This document shows positions 56,486 to 64,000 of a stretch of 64,000 nucleotides of DNA, piece by piece. A program made the translations under genes and the position numbers. Under the pieces are notes generated by a model that was given only the letters and a program-made list of their open reading frames with translations, searched no databases and was not told the DNA's origin. Source of the DNA: Conyzicola lurida (lineage in GTDB: Bacteria > Actinomycetota > Actinomycetes > Actinomycetales > Microbacteriaceae); contig NZ_JACHMJ010000001.1 in the NCBI RefSeq assembly GCF_014204935.1, forward strand, positions 1,612,001-1,676,000, read 5' to 3'. Each line of letters begins with the position of its first letter. Position 1 is the stretch's first letter.

Positions 56486-57859
56486 GTGTCGGAACAGAAT
56501 TTTGACCTTGTGATCCTGGGCGGCGGAAGTGGCGGCTACGCGGCCGCGCTTCGCGCAAGTCAGCTCGGAATGACCGTAGGACTCATCGAGAAGAACAAGC
56601 TCGGCGGCACCTGCCTCCACGTGGGCTGCATCCCGACGAAGGCGCTCCTGCACTCGGCAGAGGTCGCGGACGTCACCCGCGAGTCCGCCAAGTACGGCGT
56701 CACCGCGACCTTCGGCGGCATCGACATCTCGGCCGTCACCGCGTACCGCCAGGGCATCGTCGCCAGCAAGTACAAGGGACTGCAGGGTCTGATCAAGGCC
56801 CGCGGCATCACCGTCATCGAGGGCTCGGGCCGTCTGGTCTCCCCGCACTCCGTGCAGGTCGGCGACGACGTGATCACCGGCAAGAACGTGATCCTCGCCA
56901 CCGGTTCCTACTCCCGCTCGCTTCCCGGCCTCGAAATCGGCGGCCGCGTCATCACCTCCGAGCAGGCGCTCGAGCTCGACTTCATCCCGAAGAAGGTAGC
57001 CGTGCTCGGCGGCGGTGTCATCGGCGTCGAGTTCTCCAGCGTCTGGAAGTCGTGGGGTGCCGACGTGCACATCATCGAGGCGCTCCCCCACCTCGTTCCC
57101 AACGAAGACGAGTCCGTCTCCAAGCAGTTCGAGCGCGCGTTCCGCAAGCGCGGCATCGGCTTCACGCTCGGCGTCCGCTTCCAGAGCGTCACGCAGAACG
57201 AGAGCGGCGTCGTCGTCACGCTCGAGAACGGCGAGACGATCGAGGCCGACCTGCTGCTCGTCGCCGTCGGCCGTGGTCCGTCGACCGCGGGCCTCGGCTT
57301 CGAAGAGGCCGGCGTCACCGTCGACCGCGGCTTCGTCATCACCAACGAGCGCCTCGAGACGAGCGTGCCCGGCGTCTACGCCGTCGGCGACATCGTCCCC
57401 GGCCTGCAGCTCGCGCACCGCGGTTTCCAGCAGGGCATCTTCGTCGCCGAAGAGCTCGCCGGCCTCAACCCGATCGTCGTCGACGACCTCAACATCCCGA
57501 AGGTCACCTACAGCGACCCCGAGGTCGCGTCCGTCGGACTCTCCGAGGCCAAGGCCGCCGAAAAGTACGGCGCCGACAAGATCTCCTCGTACGACTACAA
57601 CCTCGCCGGCAACGGCAAGAGCCACATCATCGGCACCGCCGGCTCGATCAAGGTCGTCCGTGTCAACGAGGGCCCGGTCGTCGGCGTCCACATGATCGGC
57701 GCCCGCGTCGGCGAGCTCATCGGCGAAGCGCAGCTCGCCGTGAACTGGGAGGCATACCCCGAGGACATCGCTCCTCTGGTCCACGCGCACCCGACCCAGA
57801 ACGAGGCGCTCGGAGAAGCGTTCCTCGCCCTGGCCGGAAAGCCGTTGCACGCAATCTAA
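56486..57859 (+). CDS. lpdA: Dihydrolipoyl dehydrogenase (E3)
   Basis: FAD enzyme that reoxidises dihydrolipoamide in 2-oxo-acid dehydrogenase complexes. The 457-residue protein has the FAD motif VILGGGSGGYAAALRASQLG, the redox disulfide Cys43/Cys48 in GGTCLHVGCIPTKA, the NAD motif VAVLGGGVIGVEFSSVW and the C-terminal HAHPTQNEALGEAF with the catalytic His-Glu pair. GTG start at 56486 with AGGGAG nearby upstream. It lies 83 bases before sucB, which encodes its E2 partner. Confidence 0.96.
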   Translation: MSEQNFDLVILGGGSGGYAAALRASQLGMTVGLIEKNKLGGTCLHVGCIPTKALLHSAEVADVTRESAKYGVTATFGGIDISAVTAYRQGIVASKYKGLQGLIKARGITVIEGSGRLVSPHSVQVGDDVITGKNVILATGSYSRSLPGLEIGGRVITSEQALELDFIPKKVAVLGGGVIGVEFSSVWKSWGADVHIIEALPHLVPNEDESVSKQFERAFRKRGIGFTLGVRFQSVTQNESGVVVTLENGETIEADLLLVAVGRGPSTAGLGFEEAGVTVDRGFVITNERLETSVPGVYAVGDIVPGLQLAHRGFQQGIFVAEELAGLNPIVVDDLNIPKVTYSDPEVASVGLSEAKAAEKYGADKISSYDYNLAGNGKSHIIGTAGSIKVVRVNEGPVVGVHMIGARVGELIGEAQLAVNWEAYPEDIAPLVHAHPTQNEALGEAFLALAGKPLHAI

Positions 57860-57942
57860 GAAAATTTCGACCTGTGCCAATCCGGTACGGGGCAGAACTA
57901 AGCTGGCTAGAACAAGATTTTGGTTACTAAGGAGCATCACTG

Positions 57943-59430
57943 ATGAGCGAATCCGTCAACCTCCCGGCACTCGGCGAGAGTGTGACCGAGGGCACGGTGA
58001 CCCGCTGGTTGAAAAACGTGGGTGACCGTGTAGAGGTCGACGAGCCATTGCTCGAAGTGTCGACCGACAAGGTCGACACCGAGATCCCGTCCCCGATTGC
58101 GGGCGTGATCGAGGCAATTCTCGTAGCAGAGGACGAGACGGTCGAGGTCGGCACGGCACTCGTGACGATCGGTGCCGGCGAATCCGCACCGGCCGACGAG
58201 GCACCTGCCGCCGAGGCACCCGCCGCCGAGGCACCGGCCGAAGCGCCCGCCGAGGAAGTACCGTCGACGGATGCTCCGGCTCCCGGCGAGTCCGAGGCAC
58301 CCGCCGAGGCTCCCGAGCCCGCACCGGTCGACCCCGCGCCCGCCGTGCAGGAAGAGGCACCGGCCGCTCCCGCGCCCGAGCCGGTCGCAGCCCCCGCTGC
58401 AGCGGAGCCCGCCGCGGCGCCCGCTCCGGCCGCGGCAGCCCCCGCGCCCGAGCCCGTCGCAGCCCCGGCTGCGGCAGCTCCCGCTCCGGCCGCAGCACCG
58501 GCACCCGCCGCAGAGCCCGCAGCGGCCCTGTCGGCCAACGCCGGCTACGTGACCCCGATCGTGCGCAAGCTCGCCAACGACCGCGGAATCGACCTCGCGT
58601 CGCTCACCGGCACGGGCATCGGCGGACGCATCCGCAAGCAGGACGTGCTGGCGGCCACCCCCGCGGCGGCCCCGGCAGCAGCGGCATCCGCCCCCGCCGC
58701 TCTCGAGACCTCGCCGCTGCGTGGAACCACGGTTCCGATGTCGCGACTGCGCAAGGTCATCGCCGAACGCGCGGTCATCTCGATGCAGGCGTCGGCCCAG
58801 CTCACCTCGGTGATCGAGGTCGACGTGACCAAGGTCGCCGCGTTCCGCGACAAGGTCAAGGGCGAGTTCGCCGAGAAGGCCGGCGTCAAGCTGTCCTTCC
58901 TCCCGTTCTTCGCTCTCGCCGCCGCCGAGGCCCTCAAGGCCTACCCGATCGTCAACGCGACGATCGACGGCGACTCGATCGTCTACCCGGCACACGAGAA
59001 CATCTCGATCGCCGTCGACACCGAGCGCGGACTGCTCACGCCCGTCGTGAAGGACGCGTCGTCGCTCGACCTGGCCGGCATCGCCAACCAGATCGCGGAC
59101 CTCGCCGCCCGCACCCGCGACAACAAGCTCAAGCCCGACGAGCTCGCCGGCGGAACGTTCACGCTGACCAACACCGGTTCGCGTGGCGCGCTGTTCGACA
59201 CCCCGATCGTGTTCCTCCCGCAGAGCGCCATCCTCGGAACCGGCGTCGTCGCCAAGCGTGCGGTCGTCGTCACCAACGACGGCACGGACTCGATCGCGAT
59301 CCGCTCGATGGTCTACCTGGCACTGTCCTACGACCACCGCATCGTCGACGGCGCGGACGCAGCCCGCTTCCTCGTCGCGGTGAAGAACCGCCTCGAGGGC
59401 GGCGACTTCGCCAGCGTTCTGGGTATCTAG
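57943..59430 (+). CDS. sucB: Dihydrolipoamide acyltransferase E2 (2-oxoglutarate dehydrogenase type)
   Basis: Core enzyme that moves the acyl group from the lipoyl arm to CoA. In 495 residues: one lipoyl domain with Lys43 in [14 protein letters not shown], a very long Ala/Pro/Glu linker (about 85-198), a peripheral-subunit-binding domain ([20 protein letters not shown]), a second short Ala-rich linker, and the catalytic domain ending in [17 protein letters not shown] with the active-site His and Asp. [20 protein letters not shown] at the start is typical of SucB. Actinobacterial E2 proteins of this type may also serve pyruvate dehydrogenase. AAGGAG precedes the ATG. Confidence 0.93.
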   Translation: MSESVNLPALGESVTEGTVTRWLKNVGDRVEVDEPLLEVSTDKVDTEIPSPIAGVIEAILVAEDETVEVGTALVTIGAGESAPADEAPAAEAPAAEAPAEAPAEEVPSTDAPAPGESEAPAEAPEPAPVDPAPAVQEEAPAAPAPEPVAAPAAAEPAAAPAPAAAAPAPEPVAAPAAAAPAPAAAPAPAAEPAAALSANAGYVTPIVRKLANDRGIDLASLTGTGIGGRIRKQDVLAATPAAAPAAAASAPAALETSPLRGTTVPMSRLRKVIAERAVISMQASAQLTSVIEVDVTKVAAFRDKVKGEFAEKAGVKLSFLPFFALAAAEALKAYPIVNATIDGDSIVYPAHENISIAVDTERGLLTPVVKDASSLDLAGIANQIADLAARTRDNKLKPDELAGGTFTLTNTGSRGALFDTPIVFLPQSAILGTGVVAKRAVVVTNDGTDSIAIRSMVYLALSYDHRIVDGADAARFLVAVKNRLEGGDFASVLGI

Positions 59431-59455
59431 TTCTGGACACACCCATTCGGCCGTC

Positions 59456-60988
59456 TTAGGGCGGCAGATACGCACGGATCCGCCAACCGGCCTCGCCCCT
59501 CATCACGAGGGTCGAGGCCGGTGTGGTTTCCGGACCGTTCCCGAGGCCGACGAGCGCCGAGTCGCCGAGGCGCTCGACCAGAGTCAGCGTGCCGACGGGG
59601 ACGGACGCCCCGGGCGGACGCTCACCGCCGGCGCGGATCGACTCGACCAGGGCCGTGTCGGCGGCCATCGCCGCGGATCCCGGTTGCAGCACCCCTTCCA
59701 GGCAGGCGAGCGAGAGTTCGCGCAGACACTGCTCCCGTTCGTCGAGGAGCACTGCGACGGCCGCGACCGGGTCGTCGGGTGCGCTGCCGTCGTCGGGTGC
59801 GCTGCCGTCCTCGGGTGCGCTGCCGTCGAGGGGGCCGTCCACGTCGGGCACCTCGCTGGCGTCCGACGGCGGACTGGCGACCGGCGACGGTGCGCCGGTC
59901 GTGGAGCCCGCGACCACCGCACCCTGCGAGCCCTCCGACGACTGGGGCACGACGGCGAGGGCGACGACGAGGCTCAGCGCGACGCCGCCCGCGGTGAGCC
60001 AGAACCGCGGGCGGATGTTCCGCAGCTGCCCGAGGAACGCGGTGAGCGCGGTCGGCCCGCGACGTGCTGCGCGCGGCTCCCGCCGCGGTCGTGCTCTGGG
60101 CGGTCTCGTCGCGGGCAGGGGTGGCGGAGTACGCGGCGCGACCTCCCAGCGCGGCCCCCGGGCGGCGACCGCGGCGTCCTGACCCGTGTCCGCGGGATCC
60201 GGCGCCTCGAGATGCGCGCCCGAGCGACGCAGCATCCGCACGGGCTCCGGCTCGGCGAGCTCGAAGATGCGGTCGGCCAGCGAAGCGCTTTCGGTCGTGG
60301 GCGCGAGGACGCCCGAGGCGAGCGACTCGGCCAGCACGGCGGCGGCGGGTGCGGCGACCCGGGCGAGCACCGCGGCAGCCAGCTCGCCGAACGCCTCCCG
60401 GTCGCGCGCGGCCGCCGCGTTGGCCGACCGGGCCGCCCGAGACTCCCCCGGCGCGAACACCGCGGCGTGGCCGAGACCGACGAGCACCGGGGCGCCGGTC
60501 TCCCGGAAGGCGACCGACGGCACGCGGAGTCCTCCGTGGGCGACCCCCGAGCGGTGCAGAGTGTCGAGCGCGTCGGCGATCGGCGCGAGGATCGTGACCG
60601 CTTCGCCCCCGGTGAGCGTCGACCGCTCGCGGAGCAGCCGGGCCAACCCGCCGCCGGCGAGACGTTCCAGGACGAGGCACTGCTGGCCGCGCGACGTCGT
60701 GGCCAGGTCGCGCACCGCGACCACGTGCGGGTGGGACGCGCGACTGAGGGCTTCGAGCTCGGTCGAGATGTCGTCGTCGGCGACGTCGGCCCGGAAGACT
60801 TTGACCGCCGCGGTGGCGGGAGCCGCGGCATCCGGACTCGACTGGGCGACGCCCAAATAGATCTCTGCGCGAGAGCCCGCGCCGATCAGCCGCACCAGAC
60901 GGTACCCGCCCACGCTGTCGCCGGGCGAGAACCCCGTGTCGCCCGCGTGGGCGGACGGCGGGGCGAGCGGAGGCCGGGCGATCGACAT
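59456..60988 (-). CDS. Membrane-anchored Ser/Thr-kinase-like protein, predicted pseudokinase
   Basis: A 510-residue protein with an N-terminal kinase fold: glycine-loop-like LIGAGSRAEIYLG (about 34-46), Lys63 in AAVKVF and helix-C Glu nearby. The catalytic loop reads HGGLRVPSV (151-159) where HRDLKPxN is expected, and the DFG motif is GLG (171-173). Both catalytic and metal-binding Asp are thus missing. Then a Pro/Arg-rich stretch, one membrane helix (FWLTAGGVALSLVVALAVV, 329-347) and an outside domain of about 160 residues with an Asp/Pro/Ser repeat (EDGSAPDDGSAPDD). It probably acts as a scaffold or sensor. A start further upstream is not supported; ATG 60988 has GGGAG directly before it, an odd spacing. 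Confidence 0.8.
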   Translation of the reverse strand: MSIARPPLAPPSAHAGDTGFSPGDSVGGYRLVRLIGAGSRAEIYLGVAQSSPDAAAPATAAVKVFRADVADDDISTELEALSRASHPHVVAVRDLATTSRGQQCLVLERLAGGGLARLLRERSTLTGGEAVTILAPIADALDTLHRSGVAHGGLRVPSVAFRETGAPVLVGLGHAAVFAPGESRAARSANAAAARDREAFGELAAAVLARVAAPAAAVLAESLASGVLAPTTESASLADRIFELAEPEPVRMLRRSGAHLEAPDPADTGQDAAVAARGPRWEVAPRTPPPLPATRPPRARPRREPRAARRGPTALTAFLGQLRNIRPRFWLTAGGVALSLVVALAVVPQSSEGSQGAVVAGSTTGAPSPVASPPSDASEVPDVDGPLDGSAPEDGSAPDDGSAPDDPVAAVAVLLDEREQCLRELSLACLEGVLQPGSAAMAADTALVESIRAGGERPPGASVPVGTLTLVERLGDSALVGLGNGPETTPASTLVMRGEAGWRIRAYLPP

Positions 60989-61118
60989 CTCCCGATCATC
61001 GCTGCAGCGGCGATTTCCCGGGGCGGAAGTCCGCAATCTGCGTGCTGATCGCTGGAAGCGGAACTGTGGAGGACCCGGCGCGGATTCGCGGCCGCAAACT
61101 GCCCGTATCCTAGTAACC

Positions 61119-61829
61119 ATGGCACGCACCAAGAAGGACCCGAACAAGGAACCCGGCCGCATCAAGCAGATGTGGTCCGTACTGCAGATGACCCGGCGCT
61201 ACGACTCGCTCGCGGTCTGGTACCTGACTCTCGCCTTCCTGCTGCCCGTGCTGCTCGGCGTCGCGCTGGCGTTCATCTTCTCCAACCCGGGCGAGCAGAT
61301 CATCGGGTTCATCCTCTTCATCGTCGCCGGTGTACTCGGCGGGCTCCTCGCCTTCCTGATCGTGCTCGGACGCCGCGCCGAGAAGGCTGCCTACTCGCAG
61401 ATCGCGGGCCAGCCCGGAGCCGTCGGCGCCGTGCTGAAGAGCTCGCTGCGCCGTGGCTGGGCCGCGAGCGAGATGCCCGTCGCCGTGAGCCCGAAGACGC
61501 AGGACGCCGTCTACCGTGCCGTCGGCAAGGGCGGCATCGTCCTCATCGGCGAGGGCCCGCGCAGCCGTACGCAGCGCATGCTGGACGACGAGCGCCGCTC
61601 CGTCGTGCGCATGCTGCCGAACGTGCCGGTCAACTTCCTCTACGTCGGACCCGACGCCGACTCGGTGCCGCTGCACAAGCTCTCCGGTCGCCTGAACAAG
61701 TTCAAGACCGCGCTGCGCAAGCAGGAGATCCTCGCCGTCAGCAACCGCCTCAACTCGCTCGGCAAGAACCAGCTGCCGATCCCCAAGGGCGTCGACCCGT
61801 TCAAGGTGCGCTCTAGCCGACCGCGCTGA
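61119..61829 (+). CDS. DUF4191 family membrane protein
   Basis: A 236-residue protein of the actinobacterial DUF4191 family. After a basic N-terminus (ARTKKDPNKEPGRIKQMW) two membrane helices follow (about 33-55 and 61-85), then a soluble domain with GGIVLIGEGPRSRTQRML and PLHKLSGRLNKFKTALRK, and a basic tail. Homologues lie near lipoate and glutamine synthetase genes, as here. Function unknown. Confidence 0.88.
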   Translation: MARTKKDPNKEPGRIKQMWSVLQMTRRYDSLAVWYLTLAFLLPVLLGVALAFIFSNPGEQIIGFILFIVAGVLGGLLAFLIVLGRRAEKAAYSQIAGQPGAVGAVLKSSLRRGWAASEMPVAVSPKTQDAVYRAVGKGGIVLIGEGPRSRTQRMLDDERRSVVRMLPNVPVNFLYVGPDADSVPLHKLSGRLNKFKTALRKQEILAVSNRLNSLGKNQLPIPKGVDPFKVRSSRPR

Positions 61830-61842
61830 CCCGTTCCGCACG

Positions 61843-61873
61843 AATGCCCCGCGTCCTCTGGGACCGGGGCATT
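61843..61873 (+). terminator. Terminator after the DUF4191 gene
   Basis: AATGCCCCG pairs exactly with CGGGGCATT, enclosing a further GTCC/GGAC pair, 13 bases after the stop. It ends in ATTTCC, a short T-run. Confidence 0.7.
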
Positions 61874-61963
61874 TCCGCGTCTGCGGGCGGTGAGTCTGGG
61901 GCAGTTCGTCCGCGTGCTGCTCGCCGCGGGGCGTCGCCGCGCCACCCCGCCCCCGCGCGCGAT

Positions 61964-62057
61964 CGGAAACTCAGGAAGAGTGACCTTGGGCCGGCCGCGC
62001 TCCCCCGGATCTCCGCGGGCGGTGCGCCGCGGCATCCACGTTCTTCCTGAATTTCCG
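61964..62057. repeat. Long-spaced inverted repeat in the DUF4191-RDD gap
   Basis: CGGAAACTCAGGAAGA (61964-61979) and its complement at 62042-62057 match at 15 of 16 bases, 62 bases apart. It fills much of a 295-base gap between convergent genes. The spacer is very GC-rich. No transposase or target duplication is visible. Confidence 0.6.
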
Positions 62058-62124
62058 AATTCGCGGGTCGGCGTTCGGGGCGATGGATGGCGCGGCCGCG
62101 GTCGCCGCAGAGAGCGCGAGGCGC

Positions 62125-62565
62125 TCAGCGGCGCACCAGCACCGTGCCCACGAGGCGGTCGTGCAGGCCGCGGTGGTCGCGGTCCCAGATGACTGCGGGG
62201 ATGAACAGGCAGAGCAGCACGGTGCGGGCCGCGGGCTTGAAGACGCCCACCCAGGCCGGGTTGAGCGGCACGACGCGCATGCCGAAGACGAGATGGCCGA
62301 CGCTGCCGCCCAGGGTTGCTATGAAAATGATCTGTAAAACGGCGAAGATTCCCAGCGTCGCGAAACTGTTCGACTCGAGGATCCGGTCGGCGAGGTCGCC
62401 GTGCGTGGTCGGGAAGAAGCCGACGGAGATCGCCGAGGCGAGCACCCAGTCGAGCACGATGGCCAGCAAACGCCTGCCTCCGCGGGCGATCGAGCGCGGC
62501 CCGCGCTCGGGAAGTCCGAGTCGTTGACCCGGCCAATCGGCTGAAGCGGGGGTCGCGGAAGGCAT
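62125..62565 (-). CDS. RDD family membrane protein
   Basis: A 146-residue membrane protein with the RDD domain: [20 protein letters not shown] holds the first Arg and Asp, and three helices follow; [17 protein letters not shown] and [19 protein letters not shown] are the family's conserved loops. RDD proteins of this size are common beside glnA in actinobacteria. No function is established for them. Divergent from glnA. Confidence 0.88.
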   Translation of the reverse strand: MPSATPASADWPGQRLGLPERGPRSIARGGRRLLAIVLDWVLASAISVGFFPTTHGDLADRILESNSFATLGIFAVLQIIFIATLGGSVGHLVFGMRVVPLNPAWVGVFKPAARTVLLCLFIPAVIWDRDHRGLHDRLVGTVLVRR

Positions 62566-62592
62566 TCGCTAATCCTAAACCGGAACATTCTC

Positions 62593-62630
62593 GTAACATG
62601 CCGGAAACATTTGCGTCACCACGGCGAAAC
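62593..62630 (+). promoter_or_regulatory. GlnR binding box upstream of glnA
   Basis: GTAAC, six bases, GAAAC, six bases, GTCAC, six bases, GAAAC: all four half-sites match the actinobacterial GlnR consensus with exact spacing. It ends 69 bases before the glnA ATG. This is one of the clearest regulatory sites in the window. Confidence 0.9.
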
Positions 62631-62699
62631 TCCCTACGCATAACCTCGTGGGTGGCTGCGATTGCAGTCACCCGCACCAAGCTCATTGGAGTCCCTCAC

Positions 62700-64000
62700 A
62701 TGTTCAGTGATTCTTCCGAAGTGCTCAAGTTCATCAAGGACACTGACGTCAAGTTCCTTGATATTCGCTTCACCGACCTTCCCGGCGTGCAGCAGCACTT
62801 CAACATTCCCGCGTCCACTGTCGATGAGGAGTTCTTCTCCGTCGGCCAGCTCTTCGATGGCTCGTCGATCCGCGGATTCGCGTCGATCCACGAGTCCGAC
62901 ATGCAGCTCATCCCGGACGTCACCACGGCGTACCTCGACCCGTTCCGTGTCGAGCGCACGCTGATTATGATCTTCGACATCTACAACCCGCGTAACGGCG
63001 AGATCTACTCGCGCGACCCGCGCCAGATCGCCAAGAAGGCGGAGAAGTACCTCGCGTCCACCGGCATCGCCGACACCGCGTACTTCGCCCCCGAGGCCGA
63101 GTTCTACATCTTCGACGACGTGCGTTACGAAGTGAAGCAGAACTCGAGCTTCTACTCGGTCGACTCCGAAGAGGGAGCCTGGAACACGGGCCGCGTCGAA
63201 GAGGGCGGAAACCTCGCCAACAAGACGCCGTTCAAGGGCGGCTACTTCCCCGTCAGCCCCGTCGACAAGCAGGCCGACCTCCGCGACGACATCAGCCTCA
63301 AGCTGATCGACGCCGGCCTCATCCTCGAGCGCGCCCACCACGAGGTGGGCACCGGCGGCCAGGCCGAGATCAACTACCGCTTCGACACGATGGTGCACGC
63401 GGCAGACGACATCCTCAAGTTCAAGTACATCGTGAAGAACACCGCCGAGCAGTGGGGCAAGACCGCGACGTTTATGCCGAAGCCGCTCTTCGGCGACAAC
63501 GGCTCGGGCATGCACACGCACCAGTCGCTGTGGAACGGCTCGACGCCGCTCTTCTACGACGAGTCCGGCTACGGCGGACTGAGCGACATCGCGCGCTGGT
63601 ACATCGGTGGCCTGCTCAAGCACGCTCCGGCAGTGCTCGCGTTCACCAACCCGACGCTCAACTCGTACCGTCGCCTCATCCCCGGATTCGAAGCCCCCGT
63701 GAACCTGGTCTACTCGGCCGGCAACCGTTCGGCCTCGATCCGCATCCCGATCACGGGTACCAACCCGAAGGCCAAGCGCATCGAGTTCCGCGCGCCCGAC
63801 GCCTCCGGCAACCCGTACCTCGCTTTCGCCGCGCAGCTCATGGCTGGCCTCGACGGAATCAAGAACAAGATCGAGCCGCACGAGCCCGTCGACAAGGACC
63901 TGTACGAGCTTCCCCCCGAGGAAGCCAAGAACATCCCCCAGGTTCCCGCGTCGCTCGAGGAGGCGCTCCGCGCTCTCGAGGCCGACCACGAGTTCCTCAC
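62700..64000 (+). CDS. glnA: Glutamine synthetase type I (3' end beyond the window)
   Basis: Makes glutamine from glutamate, ammonia and ATP. About 433 of the usual 474 residues are present. Seen: [22 protein letters not shown], the active-site [57 protein letters not shown] and [17 protein letters not shown]. Tyr402 in DLYELPPEE is the adenylylation site, so control by GlnE is expected. GGAG lies 8 bases before the ATG. A GlnR box is directly upstream, giving transcriptional control by nitrogen. Confidence 0.97.
   Translation, partial: MFSDSSEVLKFIKDTDVKFLDIRFTDLPGVQQHFNIPASTVDEEFFSVGQLFDGSSIRGFASIHESDMQLIPDVTTAYLDPFRVERTLIMIFDIYNPRNGEIYSRDPRQIAKKAEKYLASTGIADTAYFAPEAEFYIFDDVRYEVKQNSSFYSVDSEEGAWNTGRVEEGGNLANKTPFKGGYFPVSPVDKQADLRDDISLKLIDAGLILERAHHEVGTGGQAEINYRFDTMVHAADDILKFKYIVKNTAEQWGKTATFMPKPLFGDNGSGMHTHQSLWNGSTPLFYDESGYGGLSDIARWYIGGLLKHAPAVLAFTNPTLNSYRRLIPGFEAPVNLVYSAGNRSASIRIPITGTNPKAKRIEFRAPDASGNPYLAFAAQLMAGLDGIKNKIEPHEPVDKDLYELPPEEAKNIPQVPASLEEALRALEADHEFL

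Overview
The window is a gene-dense (coding about 95%), high-GC chromosomal segment of an actinobacterium. No gap between genes exceeds 300 bases. The gene set points to Actinobacteria: SepH, DUF3710, DUF3159, DUF3093, DUF4193, DUF4191, DUF3000 and DUF7455 proteins, the rel-sec-ruv-yebC-pdx-HIT-thrS order, a Gly-Cys-Val tRNA cluster and GlnR-type boxes. Several features, notably the paired alanine-racemase-like genes beside a degenerate MurT/GatD pair, suggest Microbacteriaceae. The family is an inference; no rRNA is present. I see no CRISPR array, prophage or insertion sequence.

Layout. 1-1.4 kb: tail of a probable peptidyl-prolyl isomerase and a DUF349 protein. 1.5-15.5 kb: an AbiEi-like orphan, then a long minus-strand block: rel, secF, secD, yajC, ruvB, ruvA, ruvC, yebC, a membrane protein, pdxT, pdxS, a HIT protein and thrS. 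15.7-16.4 kb: four tRNA genes with terminators. 16.4-21 kb: EI24 membrane protein, a polar amino-acid ABC transporter and the ammonium channel amt with an upstream GlnR-type site. 21-30.2 kb: zapE, a tandem rhodanese with sufE, an alpha/beta hydrolase, DUF3000 plus RNase D, and fadA-fadB. 30.3-38.7 kb: two lipoproteins, dxs, aconitase with a strong promoter palindrome, DUF3159, DUF3710, dut and DUF3093. 38.7-46.5 kb: DUF4193, sepH, an alkaline-phosphatase-superfamily enzyme, topoisomerase IV subunits A and B, and a DUF4279-like gene. 46.7-52.3 kb: DUF7455, two overlapping alanine-racemase-like genes, then gatD, murT and rpoD on the other strand. 52.4-64 kb: an MFS transporter, a PAC2 protein, pepA, lpdA, sucB, a membrane pseudokinase, DUF4191, an RDD protein and the start of glnA with a textbook GlnR site.

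The most unusual locus is 46.9-50.9 kb. The first racemase-like protein has lost the PLP lysine (Arg) and much of the barrel but keeps the C-terminal-domain Tyr and Met-Asp. The second keeps the whole PLP pocket but lacks that Tyr and Met. In known alanine racemases each active site takes the lysine from one subunit and the Tyr/Met from the other, so these two look like halves of an obligate heterodimer. Converging on them is a MurT/GatD pair in which GatD has Ala at the glutaminase cysteine (residue 94) and MurT has no cysteines at all, so it lacks the family's Cys4 ribbon. Microbacteriaceae are known for B-type peptidoglycan, cross-linked through the alpha-carboxyl of D-Glu, often via a D-diamino acid. 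I propose, as inference, that this locus makes and attaches that bridge residue instead of amidating D-Glu.

Nitrogen control is also visible. GlnR-type four-half-site boxes precede both amt and glnA, linking ammonium uptake to assimilation. Sites given as promoters are read by eye and are weaker than the gene calls.
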